Below, in pieces: positions 37,239-49,429 of a stretch of DNA of 64,000 nt. The stretch is from NCBI GenBank assembly GCA_025449115.1, contig JAHLKC010000030.1, positions 248,001 to 312,000 on the forward strand, read 5' to 3'. The notes beneath the pieces are model-generated. The model saw only the letters and a list, made by a program, of their open reading frames with translations. It was not told the DNA's origin and ran no database searches. The first letter of the stretch is position 1. Every line of letters starts with the position of its first letter. The stretch is from Chytridium lagenaria. Lineage: Eukaryota > Chytridiomycota > Chytridiomycetes > Chytridiales > Chytridiaceae. A program made the position numbers and the translations under genes.

Positions 37239-37677
37239 CCGAAAACGAAGGAGTTTTCTTATATTTATTTATTAATTTCCTCCCTTTCTTCCCCTCCTTT
37301 ATTAATGGTTTATTTCCTCCCTGGATTGTATACAAATTCATTTTTGTGCGTGGGTTGCGTTCATAACATATGACTGGTTTTGTCTTGTTTTGCTAATCAC
37401 TCCGTAATTATTTTACATGCATGTTTTCCGTTTGATTTTGATTTTTTTTTTTTTAAAACATTTCATATTTTACGTTCTCTCCATAAATATTAAATAGAGC
37501 AACTATATTCAAAAAAGTTCTTTTTTATAACACTCATCGGAACTCGGCGTCTTTCTTTAGAAAGGTCACAGTTATCGTATTGACGAACGTCTTTGAAGTT
37601 TTTTTCTTAAAAGAAATAATTAAATGTCGATACATAGCAATTTTGTACATCATTATTTAATTATCAATTTAACTATA

Positions 37678-37703
37678 CAGTGCGTGACACTAAGAGTCAT
37701 AAA
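37678..37703 (+). repeat. Left terminal inverted repeat
   Basis: 26 bases starting CAGTGCGTGACACTAAGAGT, identical to the reverse complement of the right end. Confidence 0.95.
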
Positions 37704-37908
37704 ATTTCAAAAAATCTTGGAGGCCCCAAAACTCACGAAATCATTAGGAGACTTGCCCTAGGTCTCTAATACCAAAAGATGCACTATGGAAAAACGAAGA
37801 TATTTGAAAACGCCAATTTTTTCGGACCTCAGGTTACACAAGAACGAAAATGCCTTGAAAGGGGTATCATTAGATGCGCCATGACCTCGGCAACATTTCC
37901 CGTAGTGT

Positions 37909-38738
37909 GTGCGACAAATCTTTATTAAGATAAATCTGGACATTTCTCTCATGGAAGTCAAAAAAAAAATTAAAAAATTTTGTGATCCAAAAATTTCAGT
38001 CATGCAAGTGGATTTTTCGAAGATCACAATAGTCGGACTCGATGCAACAAATGCTGGACGCTTCTGCGTGAAACACCCGTATGGTTGCGGGAAGAGCCTG
38101 GAAGCTGGAGACTACATCGTCATCGAGGAAGGGACCTACCTTGACTGGGAGTCTACTGCCAAACCATGCTTTAAGTGCCGAAAGCTCATTGATGGAAGAG
38201 CTTCATGTATTGTGGGCATGGTTTCGGCATTAGATGTGGGGTCGGACGGGGGCATTAACAATCGAGTTGGTCTGAGCTGTCCCTGTATATCGGAGACCTT
38301 GCCGATATTCTCGCGATTTTTTCTCAGATCCTGCGTTGGGTGCGAAGCTTGCAGGAACCGTGCCTGTCAGGGTATTTTGACGACTAATTCTTACGACCGC
38401 TGGCAAGGAAGGTAACGAATTCGAAGCTCTATGTTGTTGGTTCATAAGCTGAAAGGCCTTCCTGTTTGTTTCCGTTGCTATGATCCAAGAAGATAACGTA
38501 TCAGGCCTTCGAGCTGTTGTGTTTTGCATCTGTAACGCGGTGGCTCTTGGGCGCAACCCGAAAAGAGCCATCTCTCGATCTTTGGAGCAGTGTCCATCGT
38601 CTTCTCCCGCCTCTCCTTCCCCAGCAGATTCTGAGCTGTCTGATGAGCATGACAGGCTCAAATATCCAGAGTCTGACTCGGAAGACTCAGATAGCTGTTC
38701 TTCGAGTTCTTTTCTAAACATGAAAGTTAGTTTGTAGT
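37909..38738 (+). CDS. Cargo protein of the TIR element (non-transposase)
   Basis: The first ORF (37909-38415) contains VKHPYGCGKSLEAGDYIVIE, then CFKCRKLIDGRASCIVGMVS, and further Cys (SCVGCEACRNRAC). A second in-strand ORF (38480-38737) ends in an acidic Ser/Asp-rich tail. The two may be one gene broken by one or two indels near 38290-38460. The arrangement of a GDYI-like stretch, a basic/Cys segment and a DGxxxCxVGxV core resembles accessory ORFs that I recall from TIR elements of early-diverging fungi and oomycetes. That resemblance is unverified. It lacks any DDE catalytic signature. Confidence 0.45.
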
Positions 38739-39354
38739 GAACTCTTCAACTTTACCTCTTGATAATGTTTTGCCTTCGACATTCATTCGCTTTCGCTGTT
38801 CGCTTTTGCAGCTTAGATGGAGGAGGCATTAAAAATGGGTGTGATACAGTATTCGGACACGAATGTAATAAATAGTCTACGACGGACTATCTAAGAAACC
38901 AGGTGGGCGTGGGATTGAACCATCGTCACCCATAGCATCGGGTGTGGTGCTTCTGTCAAAAACAAAAATTAAAAATATAACACAGCGCACCCATAAAATT
39001 GTCAGAAATTATTTATTTTGTGGTTGCACAAGCTCATATTTTTGAACAAATCCGCAACTTCCTCAAAATATTTATGCAAAAGCCTCTCCGAAAATGTCCC
39101 CGTCGAAATCCCCATGTCGAGACCTACCGATCCATACCAATATGTTTTTTTTTGACCGCCAATTTTTGGACCCTCAATTAGTAACAATTAATAAAATTTT
39201 TCAGCCCCATATCTCATGACTGAGAAGGCATTTTGGAATTTTTTCAAGGTCTGGAGATAGCTCTCGTCAAGAGCTATCGATTAACATTGAGATATATTTT
39301 ATTTGGATCAACCCCAAGGACGAGATATCCCCGTAAATTTTTGGTAATTTTTTC

Positions 39355-39380
39355 TTTATGACTCTTAGTGTCACGCACTG
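39355..39380 (-). repeat. Right terminal inverted repeat
   Basis: Inverse of the left repeat; the plus strand ends in AGTGTCACGCACTG followed by TA. Confidence 0.95.
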
Positions 39381-39738
39381 TATTGAAAAATATCCCATCG
39401 CTACCAACTTTTCCATAGAATGGCGGATAGCTATAACTATACCCATTTTTTGTTAACAACTCGACTCATTTCCTTTTCCGTAGATAAAAAAAAAAAAAAA
39501 AAAGTGTGTCGAAAAATGAATCATTAAGAAGAAAAAGGCGGGACCAAAGTAGGTACTGCAAAACGCAAAAGGCCAACTAAGAAAAAACAACGAAACAATA
39601 CTGATTGATGAATGCATCACTAAAATCCAAACATGGGCCAAAAAAGGACTAAAAAAGAAAAGGCTAGAAAAGCCAACAAAGTACAGCTTGACACAACAGA
39701 CAACAACACGCATAGAATCGAAATGTTCAGAAACGAAT

Positions 39739-40811
39739 TTAAAGATCACTCTCCCTGATCCTAGCATCGCCCGTCTCAACCCCACCCACATCTCCGTCCA
39801 AATCCTCCTCGTCATCATCCTCCACCAACCGTCTCCTCTCCTCATCCGTCGCCACAACCTTCTTCCTCAACCCCACTCGAGCGGACTCTTCCCATAACAC
39901 CACACACTAACAAGTCCAATCAACGCAAACACACCAAGGATTGCGAGAAGAACAAAAATTGGGATGACATGCGCATATCGGAAGGTGTACTTGAAAAGAA
40001 CATTGTTGTAGGAATAGGCGGCGCTGTTGAGACGCACCATGTAGGAAGTGCGGAAATAAGGGAGGTCGTGGAAGCAGCGTCGGGAGGTGGAATAGCAGAT
40101 GGAGGAGGCGAGCGCGGTATCGAGTTCGTTACGGGTTCCACTTAATAAAAGTTGGGAATTTGTGTGTGAATACTATGAAAATCCGAAAATTGTAGAGACA
40201 TCGATAAGAAGAAAATACACTCACTTAATTTTAATGATCCAGTTCAACTCTTGGTAAGGCCCTCTACCGTTACCATTTCCCGTTTCATTATGCATGGCAT
40301 AAAAGTCAAGATTCATTGAATCCCGAGAGAAACCCTTCAGCGGGAGCTGGAACATGTTGGTCTGACTCCTTTCCAACTCTTTTGTAATGTTGACAGTGAC
40401 ACTGGGACTCCTCCACGACGTACCTCTAGCACTCAGAAAGAGGCTGTATTCAGGTACGTTTTCCATATCAAATTCCATATCAAGAACTTTCCCTTTAGGC
40501 TCCAAACTCATCGACGCGCTTCCACTGTAAGTAGAAGCGACCTCCAACGATTGTTCAAATGCCTTCTCGATATGGTTTGAAGGGTAGTGGTTAAAGATGG
40601 CGATGTCACCGGAATTGATGTCACCAGTGCTTGCGAAGTCGACGCTTTGATACCACATTCCACTTTGCATAGATTTGGGATAGGTGCCGAGGTATTCGTT
40701 GTAGGTGGTTGTGAAGAAACGATTTTTGGAAATGACGATGAGGGTTGTAATGGGGATGGCGAGGACAACGAGGAAAACTGTTTTTTGGGGAGTGGTTAGA
40801 ATGCAGCACAA
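39739..40811 (-). CDS. Two-pass membrane protein, family member A
   Basis: Short cytosolic N-terminus, TM1 (TVFLVVLAIPITTLIVIS, about 40720-40780), and a luminal or extracellular domain of about 200 residues with N-glycosylation sites. An intron (GTGAGTGTAT at about 40224) leads to a last exon with C-x6-C-F-H-DLPYFRTSY, TM2 (about 39905-39965) and an acidic cytosolic tail ending RIRESDL at 39739. A frame jump near 39890 (GTGTGGTGTTATGG) is needed to reach the acidic tail. Without it the ORF stops after GKSPLEWG. It shares the C..C.H.LP.F..SY pattern, both TM segments and the acidic tail with the gene at 53270-54618. No known family was recognised. Confidence 0.65.
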
Positions 40812-42299
40812 TACGTAAGTGGTTCAGAAAGTTGGTTGCAGTGGCCCCTGGATGCTGCCACTGCGCAGCAGCGCTGTTTTAAGGTGGTGATGATAGCCGC
40901 ATACAGGGGTAAGTAAGCATAACCCATGACGCCTTGGCTCCTTTGGATGCTGCTACGCAGAAAAATTATATATCAATGGATGACGGCCATTACTGAGCCT
41001 GAATAATGCCTGCAGGCCCGCAGCATTTCATCTTTTTTCATGCTCATGCATTGGCGGCGGGGAACGAATACTCACACAAAGTCCAAAGAGCCTTCTTGAG
41101 CAAGCCTCTATTATACTCCTTGTTCCCTTCTTAAAAGATTCCGGATCATAGGGGGAGAGCGCCGAAAAGAAGATGGGGATAGAGATAGCAGGATAAGTGC
41201 CTGCTGTTGAACCGGGGTTGCTCAGCCAGAGAGCAGAACGATATTGCTGGGGAGTAGTGTCCGCTATGGGGATTGGGTCGGAGAGAGATAATTGGAATGT
41301 TGCTCCAAAGACTGAAATGGAGAACGTGGAGAGTTCTGGTAGAGCTCGAGGACGGATTGAGGCCGACGGGTGTTGGTGTCGTTGCCTCGAGCGCTTGCGA
41401 TGCGTGACTGTGCTGAGGACATATTTTCTGAAGTGTGCACAAAAATTCCTGTTTCAGAAAGTGTGCAAGCTTTTTAGCACACAGTAGTGTTTGTCAAGTT
41501 AACTTTATACTACAGAAGCAAGCCGCACTGCATGTTCTGTAAAACACAAATTGAACTTTAGTAAACAGCGTGCAGTTCACAAAATAACTCGTGAAAATCA
41601 ATATTTGGTACTTCAATGGCAAGCCACAAGACTGCATCTTCTGTGCTGTTTTTAACAAATTTTCCTAAACAGAATTGGGCAAGATCACATAATAATCGCA
41701 TCATAACCATGTTTCGCACAACGACATGGCGCTCATCGTTATATCTCCTTGCATAGCTTGTGCAGGAGATTGCGCCTATAACTCATATCCTGCGCGAGGC
41801 CACTTTTTGAATTGTATGGCTAAATAGCCTTTGGAGCACTAGAAAAGTACATATTCAGCCAGGCAGCTGGCTGAACAGAAAAAGAAGTTCATTTACGGTT
41901 CTTGGGTGTTCTAAAGAAGATGAAACATCAAACAACTACATTCCAGCGTGCCTCTTCGCAAGCTGTGATTCTCATAAAATGAAGGTTAATAAACCGCCTC
42001 CATTACATCAAATGTATTCACTTAATACTCTCGGACAGGTCCGAAAGCAAATTTTGAGACATTGCTTTTGTTCTTCATCGGAGCCCATCCGAAGAGACTT
42101 AAAGAAGGCTCACTCAGAGACGCAGTCTCGACGCACTCCATCAGCATCGAGCTAGAAGGTAAGAACTTGATGTATATCCTGATACTTTCTTTGTGAGGCC
42201 TTTAAAGCTGGCACAAGTGTTGTTGAGAGAAACAACACATCCTCGTTTCCCTTGTAAGAGCTAATCATCAACTCAAAGAGTACTTTACTTTACGACGAA
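40812..42299. other. Intergenic region, no supported gene
   Basis: It contains a few ORFs of about 100 codons on both strands (for example 41197-41487 + and 41146-41442 -) that overlap and lack motifs. GCAAGCC-CA-GACTGCAT-like phrases recur near 41520 and 41620. Nothing else seen. Confidence 0.45.
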
Positions 42300-45200
42300 A
42301 TGCTCGGGTCTGGTGGTGACCGGAATCCTGCAAGTACCTCACATAAAGTGACGGCCACTGCGGCTCCCGCCACCTCATTGACCACTTCAAAAAAGGTCGG
42401 CAGCACCGCAAGCGGTGGGAGCTTCTGTATCAGCCTCTGGTGCATCAAGAGCTCCACCCTTATCCTCGATCCAGCATGCGAGCCGACTGACTACGGAACG
42501 TCGGAAAGAATAGCTGCAAAGGGTAGAGAGAATATGGGGTAAGTTTTGAGCCATAGTATCTTAACATCATTTTATTTTGATTCCACGTATCGACTGACGA
42601 GTTTTCTGCATTAATGATAGCCCCTCAGTTGCTCCAGCTACCAACACAAAGGTTGGATTTGCTTCTTTAGGAAGATAAATAATCGAATTGTTTTAGGCTA
42701 CTTCAAAGCTACCAGTTCTTCAAACCTTAACGTCTAGGCTTGCTCGTTCTAAGGTATTTATTTTTAATTTAATATCATTTATCGCATTACTTACATACAC
42801 TTTTTTGAATAAAGGTTTTGAAACCCTTGCCCGAAAATTCATCGTCTTCACAATCATCTGGACGCATTCCAGACGATTCAACCAAATCATCCCTGACAAC
42901 GAGTCGACCGTCTTCTCGTTCTTCTTCATCCACATCCTCAACAATGTCTCAAACCGCCGTTTCTCGCTCTAATGTGGTTTCCACATCATATCCCATGAAA
43001 ACCTCCAACGTCTCCAACATCGATAGGAGCCTCAAAGCTTATCCCGCAAAAGTTACAAAATTATCCGGAAGTTCTGGATCTGGCTCTTCATCCGGAACTT
43101 CCATCCCGAGACGGCTTGGGGTGCTGGTGGAGGTACAGGGAAGACCGGAAATATTCAGCAACCCAGCTCTTCCCGACTACACAGCAGTGTTTCTTCTGGT
43201 ATTAGAAGCACCGTAGCTAGCAGGCCGCTCGGTGGAACGTCTATTCAGGCCCCAAGTCGAGGCCTTGCAACGAAAAGGACTATCAAAACGCGATTGCCAA
43301 CAAGCTCACCTTCCGAGGAAGAATTACGAGCACTTGAAGCTGAGCGAGAAGCTGCATCGGAGCAACCTCTGGACGAGGAGACTTTTGATAACAAAAACCT
43401 TGCGGAAATTCTAGATGCTGCGAGTGCGGAGGAGCTAGACAAGAGAGATCGGGCTGGTGGTTTTGGTGCAAAAGGTGGGATTCCTGGAACAGCCAGAAAA
43501 AGCTTGGGTATTGCTGGACCTTCGATGAGGGTGACCATGGGAGGAGTTGGGGAAGGCGGGTTACAGGGATTTCATCAGTTGTTGCTAAAACTTGGCAGCA
43601 ATCGCAACCTGCGTCTTACTATGCGGTCAGTCTTTATTTCGTTTTTGTTTTTTGTTAGCATCGTTCCTTTTTAGCTACTTATTTTTTGCGGTTTTTTGTT
43701 TTTTCAGGACTTTGAGCGGCCACAGAAGCGTGCTTCAATTTATGCGGGTGCCGTTCGCGTTGTGAGAAAAACTGACTTGCAGAATGATTCCGTCTCTGAC
43801 CCCGCATCTTCGACCGCCGCTGCACCCGGAGACATTCATAATCCTGATGAGTTGTGGAGACTTCTCAACCCATCTGCAGCTGCCGCAGAGAAAGCGTTAG
43901 GAGGAGTTTTTGGCACGACCTATCAAGCTGAGGATATGTTTCACCACAACGACGTTAAGGAGGAGCCTGCTGGATTCAGTCCCGCCTCTTTTTCTTCAGA
44001 ATCGTCATCTGCATCAGCACCGCAGCAGCCTCCGTTGTCAAAGTTGAAGAAGGAATGGAGGATTATTTTGGACGGATGCAGCAACAGGGCGGAGCGAAGG
44101 CGGGCGTGAGTGCAGGCAACGCAAATGGAGCAGCAGGGCCTTTGCCGCCGAGGACACCTGGAAAGCTTGGACAGAGAGCGTTTGTCAGTGCAACCGCCGC
44201 CACTGGAGGGAGCTTGGTCACGCCTAGGAGGGTACCCGTGACGTTTGTGCCGCCGGCTGCGTCCATTCCTTCCGCGATCGCTGGAGTGATAGGACCCGCG
44301 AAGGTACCTTCGGCTCTCCCCTGGGTGGTATGATTGGGTCTCCTGCCGTAAAGCCGAACGTGGCGGGTGCAGCGATCAGAGTGATGAATGCTGCCGAGCC
44401 CGGTGCTATGCCTGGTACGCCGATGGGACGCGGAAAGGCGTCTAACGCCATGACACCTCGACGAGTTGTTGCGCCAGCTTTCACTGTTGCTTCTACAAGC
44501 GTGGCATCTGCGGCAGGGGTTTTCCCCCCTGGTAGTGCTCGGAAGCAGCAGACGTTGGCTAGGACTGTTGGATTAGCGTTGGCGGATATGACGGCGGATC
44601 CTACGAATGTCACGCCTGTGGAGTTTTCGGGCTTGTGGGGGTTTCGAAGAGGATGCAACAGATGCAGATTTCTGGAGGGCAGGGGGGTGTGGGAGAGCTT
44701 ATTTCGTTTGATGACCATGCGGAGGGATCTGGAGTTAAACATCGTGGTGTTGAGATTGGAGTTAAGGCGGGGAGGGAGTTGGAGATGGTATTTGGAAATG
44801 GTAAGCTTTGAGAAAGCGGTTTCTTTGAGATACGGTTCTTTTCTATATTCTATGTTCTAACGGCAAGTTTTTAAACGCCCAGCCTTTTCTGCCCCTGTAC
44901 CATCCAATATAGGAACTTCGTTCACGATGTTGGATGTCCCATCCTTGGCACCTCCGCCTGCGCAGCTTGACCCAGAAACCACCCGCCTTGTCGAACACCG
45001 TCAAGGAGTACTTACTGGTGACTTTCTTCTTGATGCGTTCCATCTCGGCGGGGAGGTTCCCCCTCTCAGCACGGAGGCTATGATTGCAAGTGCTGCTGAA
45101 ACCGAGGCAAATGACATTAAAGCAGTGACGGAGCTTGAGAATCGGTTGAAACCAGTGATGATTGGTGGAGATGACTTTGAGCCTGTGGTTGCTACGGATG

Positions 45201-45316
45201 AAGAGGGGGAGATGGACCCTGATGGGATCATGACCAAGATTGATGAACTTACGGATCTGGAGGAGAAGTTGGAGAGGGAAATTCTGATGATGGAGGAGGC
45301 TTTTTGGAAGAAGTGA
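42300..45316 (+). CDS. Large intrinsically disordered protein, unrecognised
   Basis: A chain of small 5' exons (donors GTAAGTTTT at about 42540, then about 42651, then about 42753) leads to long Ser/Pro/Thr/Ala-rich exons. An intron at about 43625-43707 (GTCAGT to TTTTTTCAG) and another at about 44805-44881 precede the last exon. Notable segments: EEELRALEAEREAASEQP, FDNKNLAEILDAASAEELDK, RPQKRASIYAGAVRVVRK, basic Ala/Gly/Pro stretches, and an acidic helical C-terminus with TKIDELTDLEEKLEREILMM ending at 45316. Frame jumps near 42420, 43130, 44050, 44325 and 44640 look like indels. The C-terminal helix suggests a coiled-coil contact. No domain is recognised. Confidence 0.55.
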
Positions 45317-46045
45317 AAGATGTATGATTTTTTCGACCCTGTTCTTTTATTTTGTTTACACACGTTGCTTTGATGTTTGTTCTTGTGATATTCTTCCTTT
45401 TTTTTTTATACACACTTCTTTTCGTGTTGATATCGAAGTTATTGTTTACTCTTCCTTTTTGAACGCTGCTGGCGTATGCAAATCGAAAGCTTTTTGTGAT
45501 TTTGTGCCATCAACGGAGAGCGGGACTTATTTATTTTGGCCTTCACATCATCTTCTTTAAATACAATGCGATCCACCACAGACTTTCGTAATTTAGTGGA
45601 TGCGCATCCCGCAATCCTAAATTAGATTTTTCGTCCATAACTGTTAAAAATAAAACAAAGAAACAACTTCTTACGGTTAAGGACCGCAATGGCATAAATA
45701 TACAAAACTTTCAATGCGGGCGCAAAATACATCAAGACACTTCACAAAGGAGGGGACGATGGTGTAGTGGGTGGAAGATGAACGCATCTTAAACTAATTC
45801 GATTCCAGCACCCGGAGTTGACTTTCGAGGGGTAGTCTACGCCATGGAAGCCGATAGGAATTTCAAGAGCACTGTTTCAAAAAAGAAAAGTTTGGTTAGA
45901 TGATTTTAAGTTTTAACGTCAAGAATTAACTTAAAACAAGGACTTATAAAATTTCGTTTCTACACACCAGAAATCCAACACCTTCTGCCTCGGCCCTTCG
46001 AAGACCCTTTTTCAATCTAAAATAATCCTCAACCCTTCTCCTCCC
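45317..46045. other. Convergent intergenic region
   Basis: It contains 3' regions of the flanking genes and a short tRNA-like phrase near 45748-45812 that does not fold as a tRNA. No gene supported. Confidence 0.45.
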
Positions 46046-47378
46046 CTACACTTTCCGTTCTTGCTCCTCCTTATCTTCCTCCTCAGTCAAAAACCCATAC
46101 TTCAGCAGCTTTGGCGTGTTGGGTTCTCTTGAGCGGGCTGTGCAATCTTGGCCATAATTTCATCAATAATCAACAGCCCTTCACAGTCTAACGGTTTGGC
46201 GAGTTTCCAAAACATACTATCGTCGCGCTGCTGCATAAGCTCTTCCGCCTCCTCCTCCTCCTTCCTCCTCGCCGTCCTCCACGTATTCCTCTTCCTCCTC
46301 CTCCTCGCCGTTCTCATCCTCGTCCTCGTCGTTTTCTTCTTCTTCTTCTTCGTAGTCATCGTCAAAGTCAGCGATATGTTCGTTCTTCTTCACCGAAATT
46401 CACAAAGACATGCGGAAGTGCTGGAGCGGTCACAGGAGGTGGTGGCAAGTTCTCCGAACAATCCTGATTGCACTCCCCGCTTTCGCCAGGTGGACGGGGA
46501 AGATGTGCGAGGGCTCTGTTTGGGCTGTTCTCGATGGACGAAGATGTGGAGGAATGCGCGGGTGGACGAATGCTTCTCCTGGGATACGGACTGACCTGGT
46601 TGAAAGGAGGCGTGATCGGTTTCGGCAATAAATTCTTCGATGTAGAGGACTCCGGAGGGAAAGGTTGGTTGATGCTTTCGGTGGAAGAGCGAAGGAAAGA
46701 GTGGATGGTGGGTGGATGGAATCTGGCATGGAAGGTGTTTCCGCCGTTTGGGCTGTGGAGTCTCATACGTTGACGACGAGGTTGGAATATGTCTGTGGAG
46801 GGCGTCTCGGTGTTGAATACGGGAGGGTTGGTGGGTGCTGTTCCAAAGATGTCCGGTTCTACTTTGATATAGGTGGACCTGTTGAGGCACTTGCGTCCGA
46901 GATGGCTGAGAAGCATAACCTGCGGGGCGGCGAAGGTGAGCGGGATTCATGGATGCAATGGGGTGTGAGGTCGTTAGGGCCTGGAAGAAGCGGGGCTCCT
47001 TGTGGCCAAGATGTCCGATCGTCTTTAAGCGGTGAGGACGTCATCAAACCAGCCTTGTTGTGAGCGAGTGAGAACTCGGTTGTTGTAACGGCAGGTGTTC
47101 TCAGGTCATGAAAGCTGAGAGAGTGCCTTGCGATATCATTCTGCTCTTCTTCGGTCTTTACATCTCCATACGCTGGGCTGGTGGCTGCTCTCTTGAGACC
47201 TTTTAAATGTTGAATTAATGTAAGGTTAAGGAGCTCCGCATAAGGGATTCCCATCAACCATGACATTGGGGAAATGATGCCTTCTGCAAATAAGAATGTG
47301 CTGCTGGTTACCTCTTGGGCCTGTCCAGGCATCCTCAACTCCGATGTTGTCGCTTGTTTCGATCTTTACTTCAGACAT
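46046..47378 (-). CDS. Acidic low-complexity protein, unrecognised
   Basis: The start MSEVKIETSDNIGVEDAW at 47378 is followed after a frame change or a very short intron (about 47325-47300) by ISPMSWLMGIPYAELLNLTL and a Ser/Pro-rich region. The middle has YIKVEPDIFGTAP. Both IKIE/VKVEP stretches resemble sumoylation sites. A long Glu/Asp run (about 46300-46380) precedes a conserved-looking end: ELMQQRDDSMFWKLAKPLDC, LLIIDEIMAKIAQPAQ, PKLLKYGFLTEEED, stop at 46046. At least three frame jumps occur, one within the poly-Glu repeat. A nuclear role is a guess from composition. Confidence 0.5.
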
Positions 47379-47645
47379 GTGCAAATTTATATTTATTTCA
47401 TCACTTGCCAGTTGTTACCAAAAAAAAACAACACTGCTCTATCCAGATTTTCTCTCTTTCCAAACGCGCGCATGCAAACAAGAGGGACAAAAACAGGTCG
47501 GTGATTATTACTCAAAGATGCTGTCATTACCGAAAACAAAACTCACTGCTCGGCAGCGACAACCTCCATTCTTGATCTTCCAACGGCGAATCCCACACCA
47601 TAAGCTGCCCCATATCCTCAACCACATGCCAGTTACCACGATCGC

Positions 47646-49145
47646 TCACCATATTCCGTCTGGCAACACTTTCCACGCACCAACACCTGTTGTTGTAGCC
47701 GTGACTGAACCCCTTCCTCCCATCATTGGAAGTCTAATCCCACCCACAGGCACATTACCTGACGGTCCACTCATCCCTCCCCCACGTTTCGTCAAAACAA
47801 CACCTCCACCGCATTTCGTCTCCTTCAACCTCAACTCCAACGTCGCCTCTCCATCTCCCGTAACAACATGTGGCACAACTGCCCCATGTTCATCCACCAA
47901 AAACGTCAAAATAGTCTTGGTTCCATCAATCTCTCCAGACGCCAGCACACTGATCGGTATTCCCGCTGAAGTTTCGCCACCAGGCCCAATGAGCGCCTTA
48001 AGGCTTTTGCTGTCAACTCCAAATAAGTTGCCGTTGTATTTTGAGCGGATTTGATGGAGTGTACCGTGGCCTGCTTCTTTTACGACAGACGTAGGGCGAG
48101 GCTTTGGTGCGAGAGGGGGTGGACGCGTCGGTGGACCGATGGAAGCTTGAGAGTTTGTCAGTGACGTTCTTTGAGGTGACGAGGCTCCGCTGGGAGACGT
48201 GGGTAGGCTCGGAATAGGAGGCGGAGCCAAATTGGGTGGTGCATATCCGGGCCTAATTTGAAAGAAAATATACAGTCAGAACATATGCTGAGTGCTGAAG
48301 AAAAAATAATGACTTTCGAACGTACTTTGGGTCCGTAAACTTTTTTGGAAAAATACCGATCTTTCCCTTAAGCGAGCCATTCAGCCAGTTTTCATCGACT
48401 AAAGTAAAAGAAGGCAGACGATTAACATCGAAGCTTTGAAACTCAAATGGTGGCGCTTCAAAAACGAAAGTGATAAAACACAACGGGAACAAGAAAGCCT
48501 CATCAAAACACACCTTCTCCAATAACCTCGATCACATCACCCGCAACAAAGTTAAGATCCCCATCCTCTTTTGAAATGTAATCTTTCACCGCAATTCGGT
48601 AAGTTGGTGCACCCACTGATTTTCTGGCAGCTGGACTAGGCGGAACAGGCGGCGGCGCGGTTGGGCCCGACGACGAAACCGACGAGGCCGATGGAAGCCT
48701 TTGGGGAGCAGGAGGCGGAACCGCTAAAGTATGTCGTTAACAAATCAAACGTTTTCCGGTGAGATAACTTGCGTTCATGAGCAACAGATGAAGGCCTTGG
48801 GCCGTTGGAGGTGGACGCTGAGGAGGTGGGGGTTGTTGCTGCACAGGAGTGGGTGGGGCATGAGGGAAGGATGGGGGTGAGCCTGAGCGGGTAGCTGGGG
48901 AACCTTTGTGATGGCGGGAAGCTGCTTGAGGATCGCGTCATGGGACCCCTGGTCGATCCATCCGTGCTTCAGAAGTGCTGTGTGTGAAAGATTAGTCGAT
49001 CTTAAACTTTGGGAGCGTAAAAACACTAATCTTGAAACAAATGAACATGGTGTCGATGGGAGGACTCACCTGCGGCATGCAATGCGATGGCGTCGACGAG
49101 GTGATCGCGGAAGGCCTCCTTGATGTCCTTGGTGTTTGAGGTCAT
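47646..49145 (-). CDS. SH3-domain protein (Lsb1/Pin3-like architecture)
   Basis: Exon 1 (about 49070-49145) encodes MTSNTKDIKEAFRDHLVDAI and joins LLKHGWIDQGSHDAILKQLP, an N-terminal helical pair like the one in Lsb1/Pin3 actin-patch proteins. A Pro-rich linker leads to an SH3 domain split by an intron: YRIAVKDYISKEDGDLNFVA, DVIEVIGE, then VDENWLNGSLKGKIGIFPKK. That keeps the ALYDY-like, acidic, Trp and Pro signature positions. A second Pro-rich linker (PPTRPPPLAPKPRP) is followed by a C-terminal region from about 48075 with IRSKYNGNLFGVDSKSLKAL, stop at 47646. A frame jump is likely near 48885. A role in actin or endocytic scaffolding is inferred from the SH3 and Pro-rich parts. Confidence 0.7.
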
Positions 49146-49429
49146 CTTTTGAGAGCACAAGTTAGCTGAACCCAAAAATTTGACTTGACTTGTGTCCAAG
49201 GTTATAATAGGGCATCGATGGAGGCAGTGTTGCATCACCATATTCTCAGCATGGCTCAATACTCTGGCAGCACGTTCAACATGGATTTAAGTATCAGTAG
49301 AGACCGGTGGTGAATCTGTCAACAGCAGCTGTCACCAGCAGGTGCCAATTGTCTAAAATAACTCCGTAGCCCTATTGCGACCATGGAGCAGCTGGAAGAA
49401 GAGGCGTTGGTCGCGACGCAAACTGACAC

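Larger units (their letters stand above)
37678..39380. mobile_element. 1.7-kb TIR transposable element with TA target-site duplication
   Basis: The ends are perfect 26-base inverted repeats beginning CAGTGCGTGACACTAAGAGT, flanked by TA on both sides (37676-37677 and 39381-39382). Unit 1 has the empty site with a single TA (30233-30234), so insertion postdates the duplication. TA duplication and CAGT ends fit the Tc1/mariner/pogo superfamily. No DDE transposase motif is visible in any frame, so the copy is probably non-autonomous. It has cargo coding sequence on +. Confidence 0.88.
31655..40811. repeat. Tandem segmental duplication, unit 2
   Basis: Direct copy of unit 1 in the same order and orientation. 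It starts at CTGTTGAATGGTCGCTTCCC and carries many substitutions and indels. Offset from unit 1 falls from about 7,960 bases at the F-box gene to about 7,460 at the end of the repeat-protein gene, showing roughly 500 bases of net deletion. It is enlarged by the TIR element at 37678-39380. Confidence 0.88.

Noticed and set aside
38230..38721. 163-codon minus ORF in the TIR element
   Set aside because: It is antisense to the Ser/Asp-rich cargo tail, which reads more naturally on the plus strand.
38900..38960. B-box-like GGTTCAATCCC on the minus strand within the TIR element
   Set aside because: No A-box and only three T-stem pairs; not a tRNA. At most a degenerate Pol III promoter.
45745..45815. 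tRNA gene candidate with A-box-like and B-box-like phrases
   Set aside because: The T arm has no base-paired stem and the middle hairpin has a four-base loop instead of a seven-base anticodon loop.
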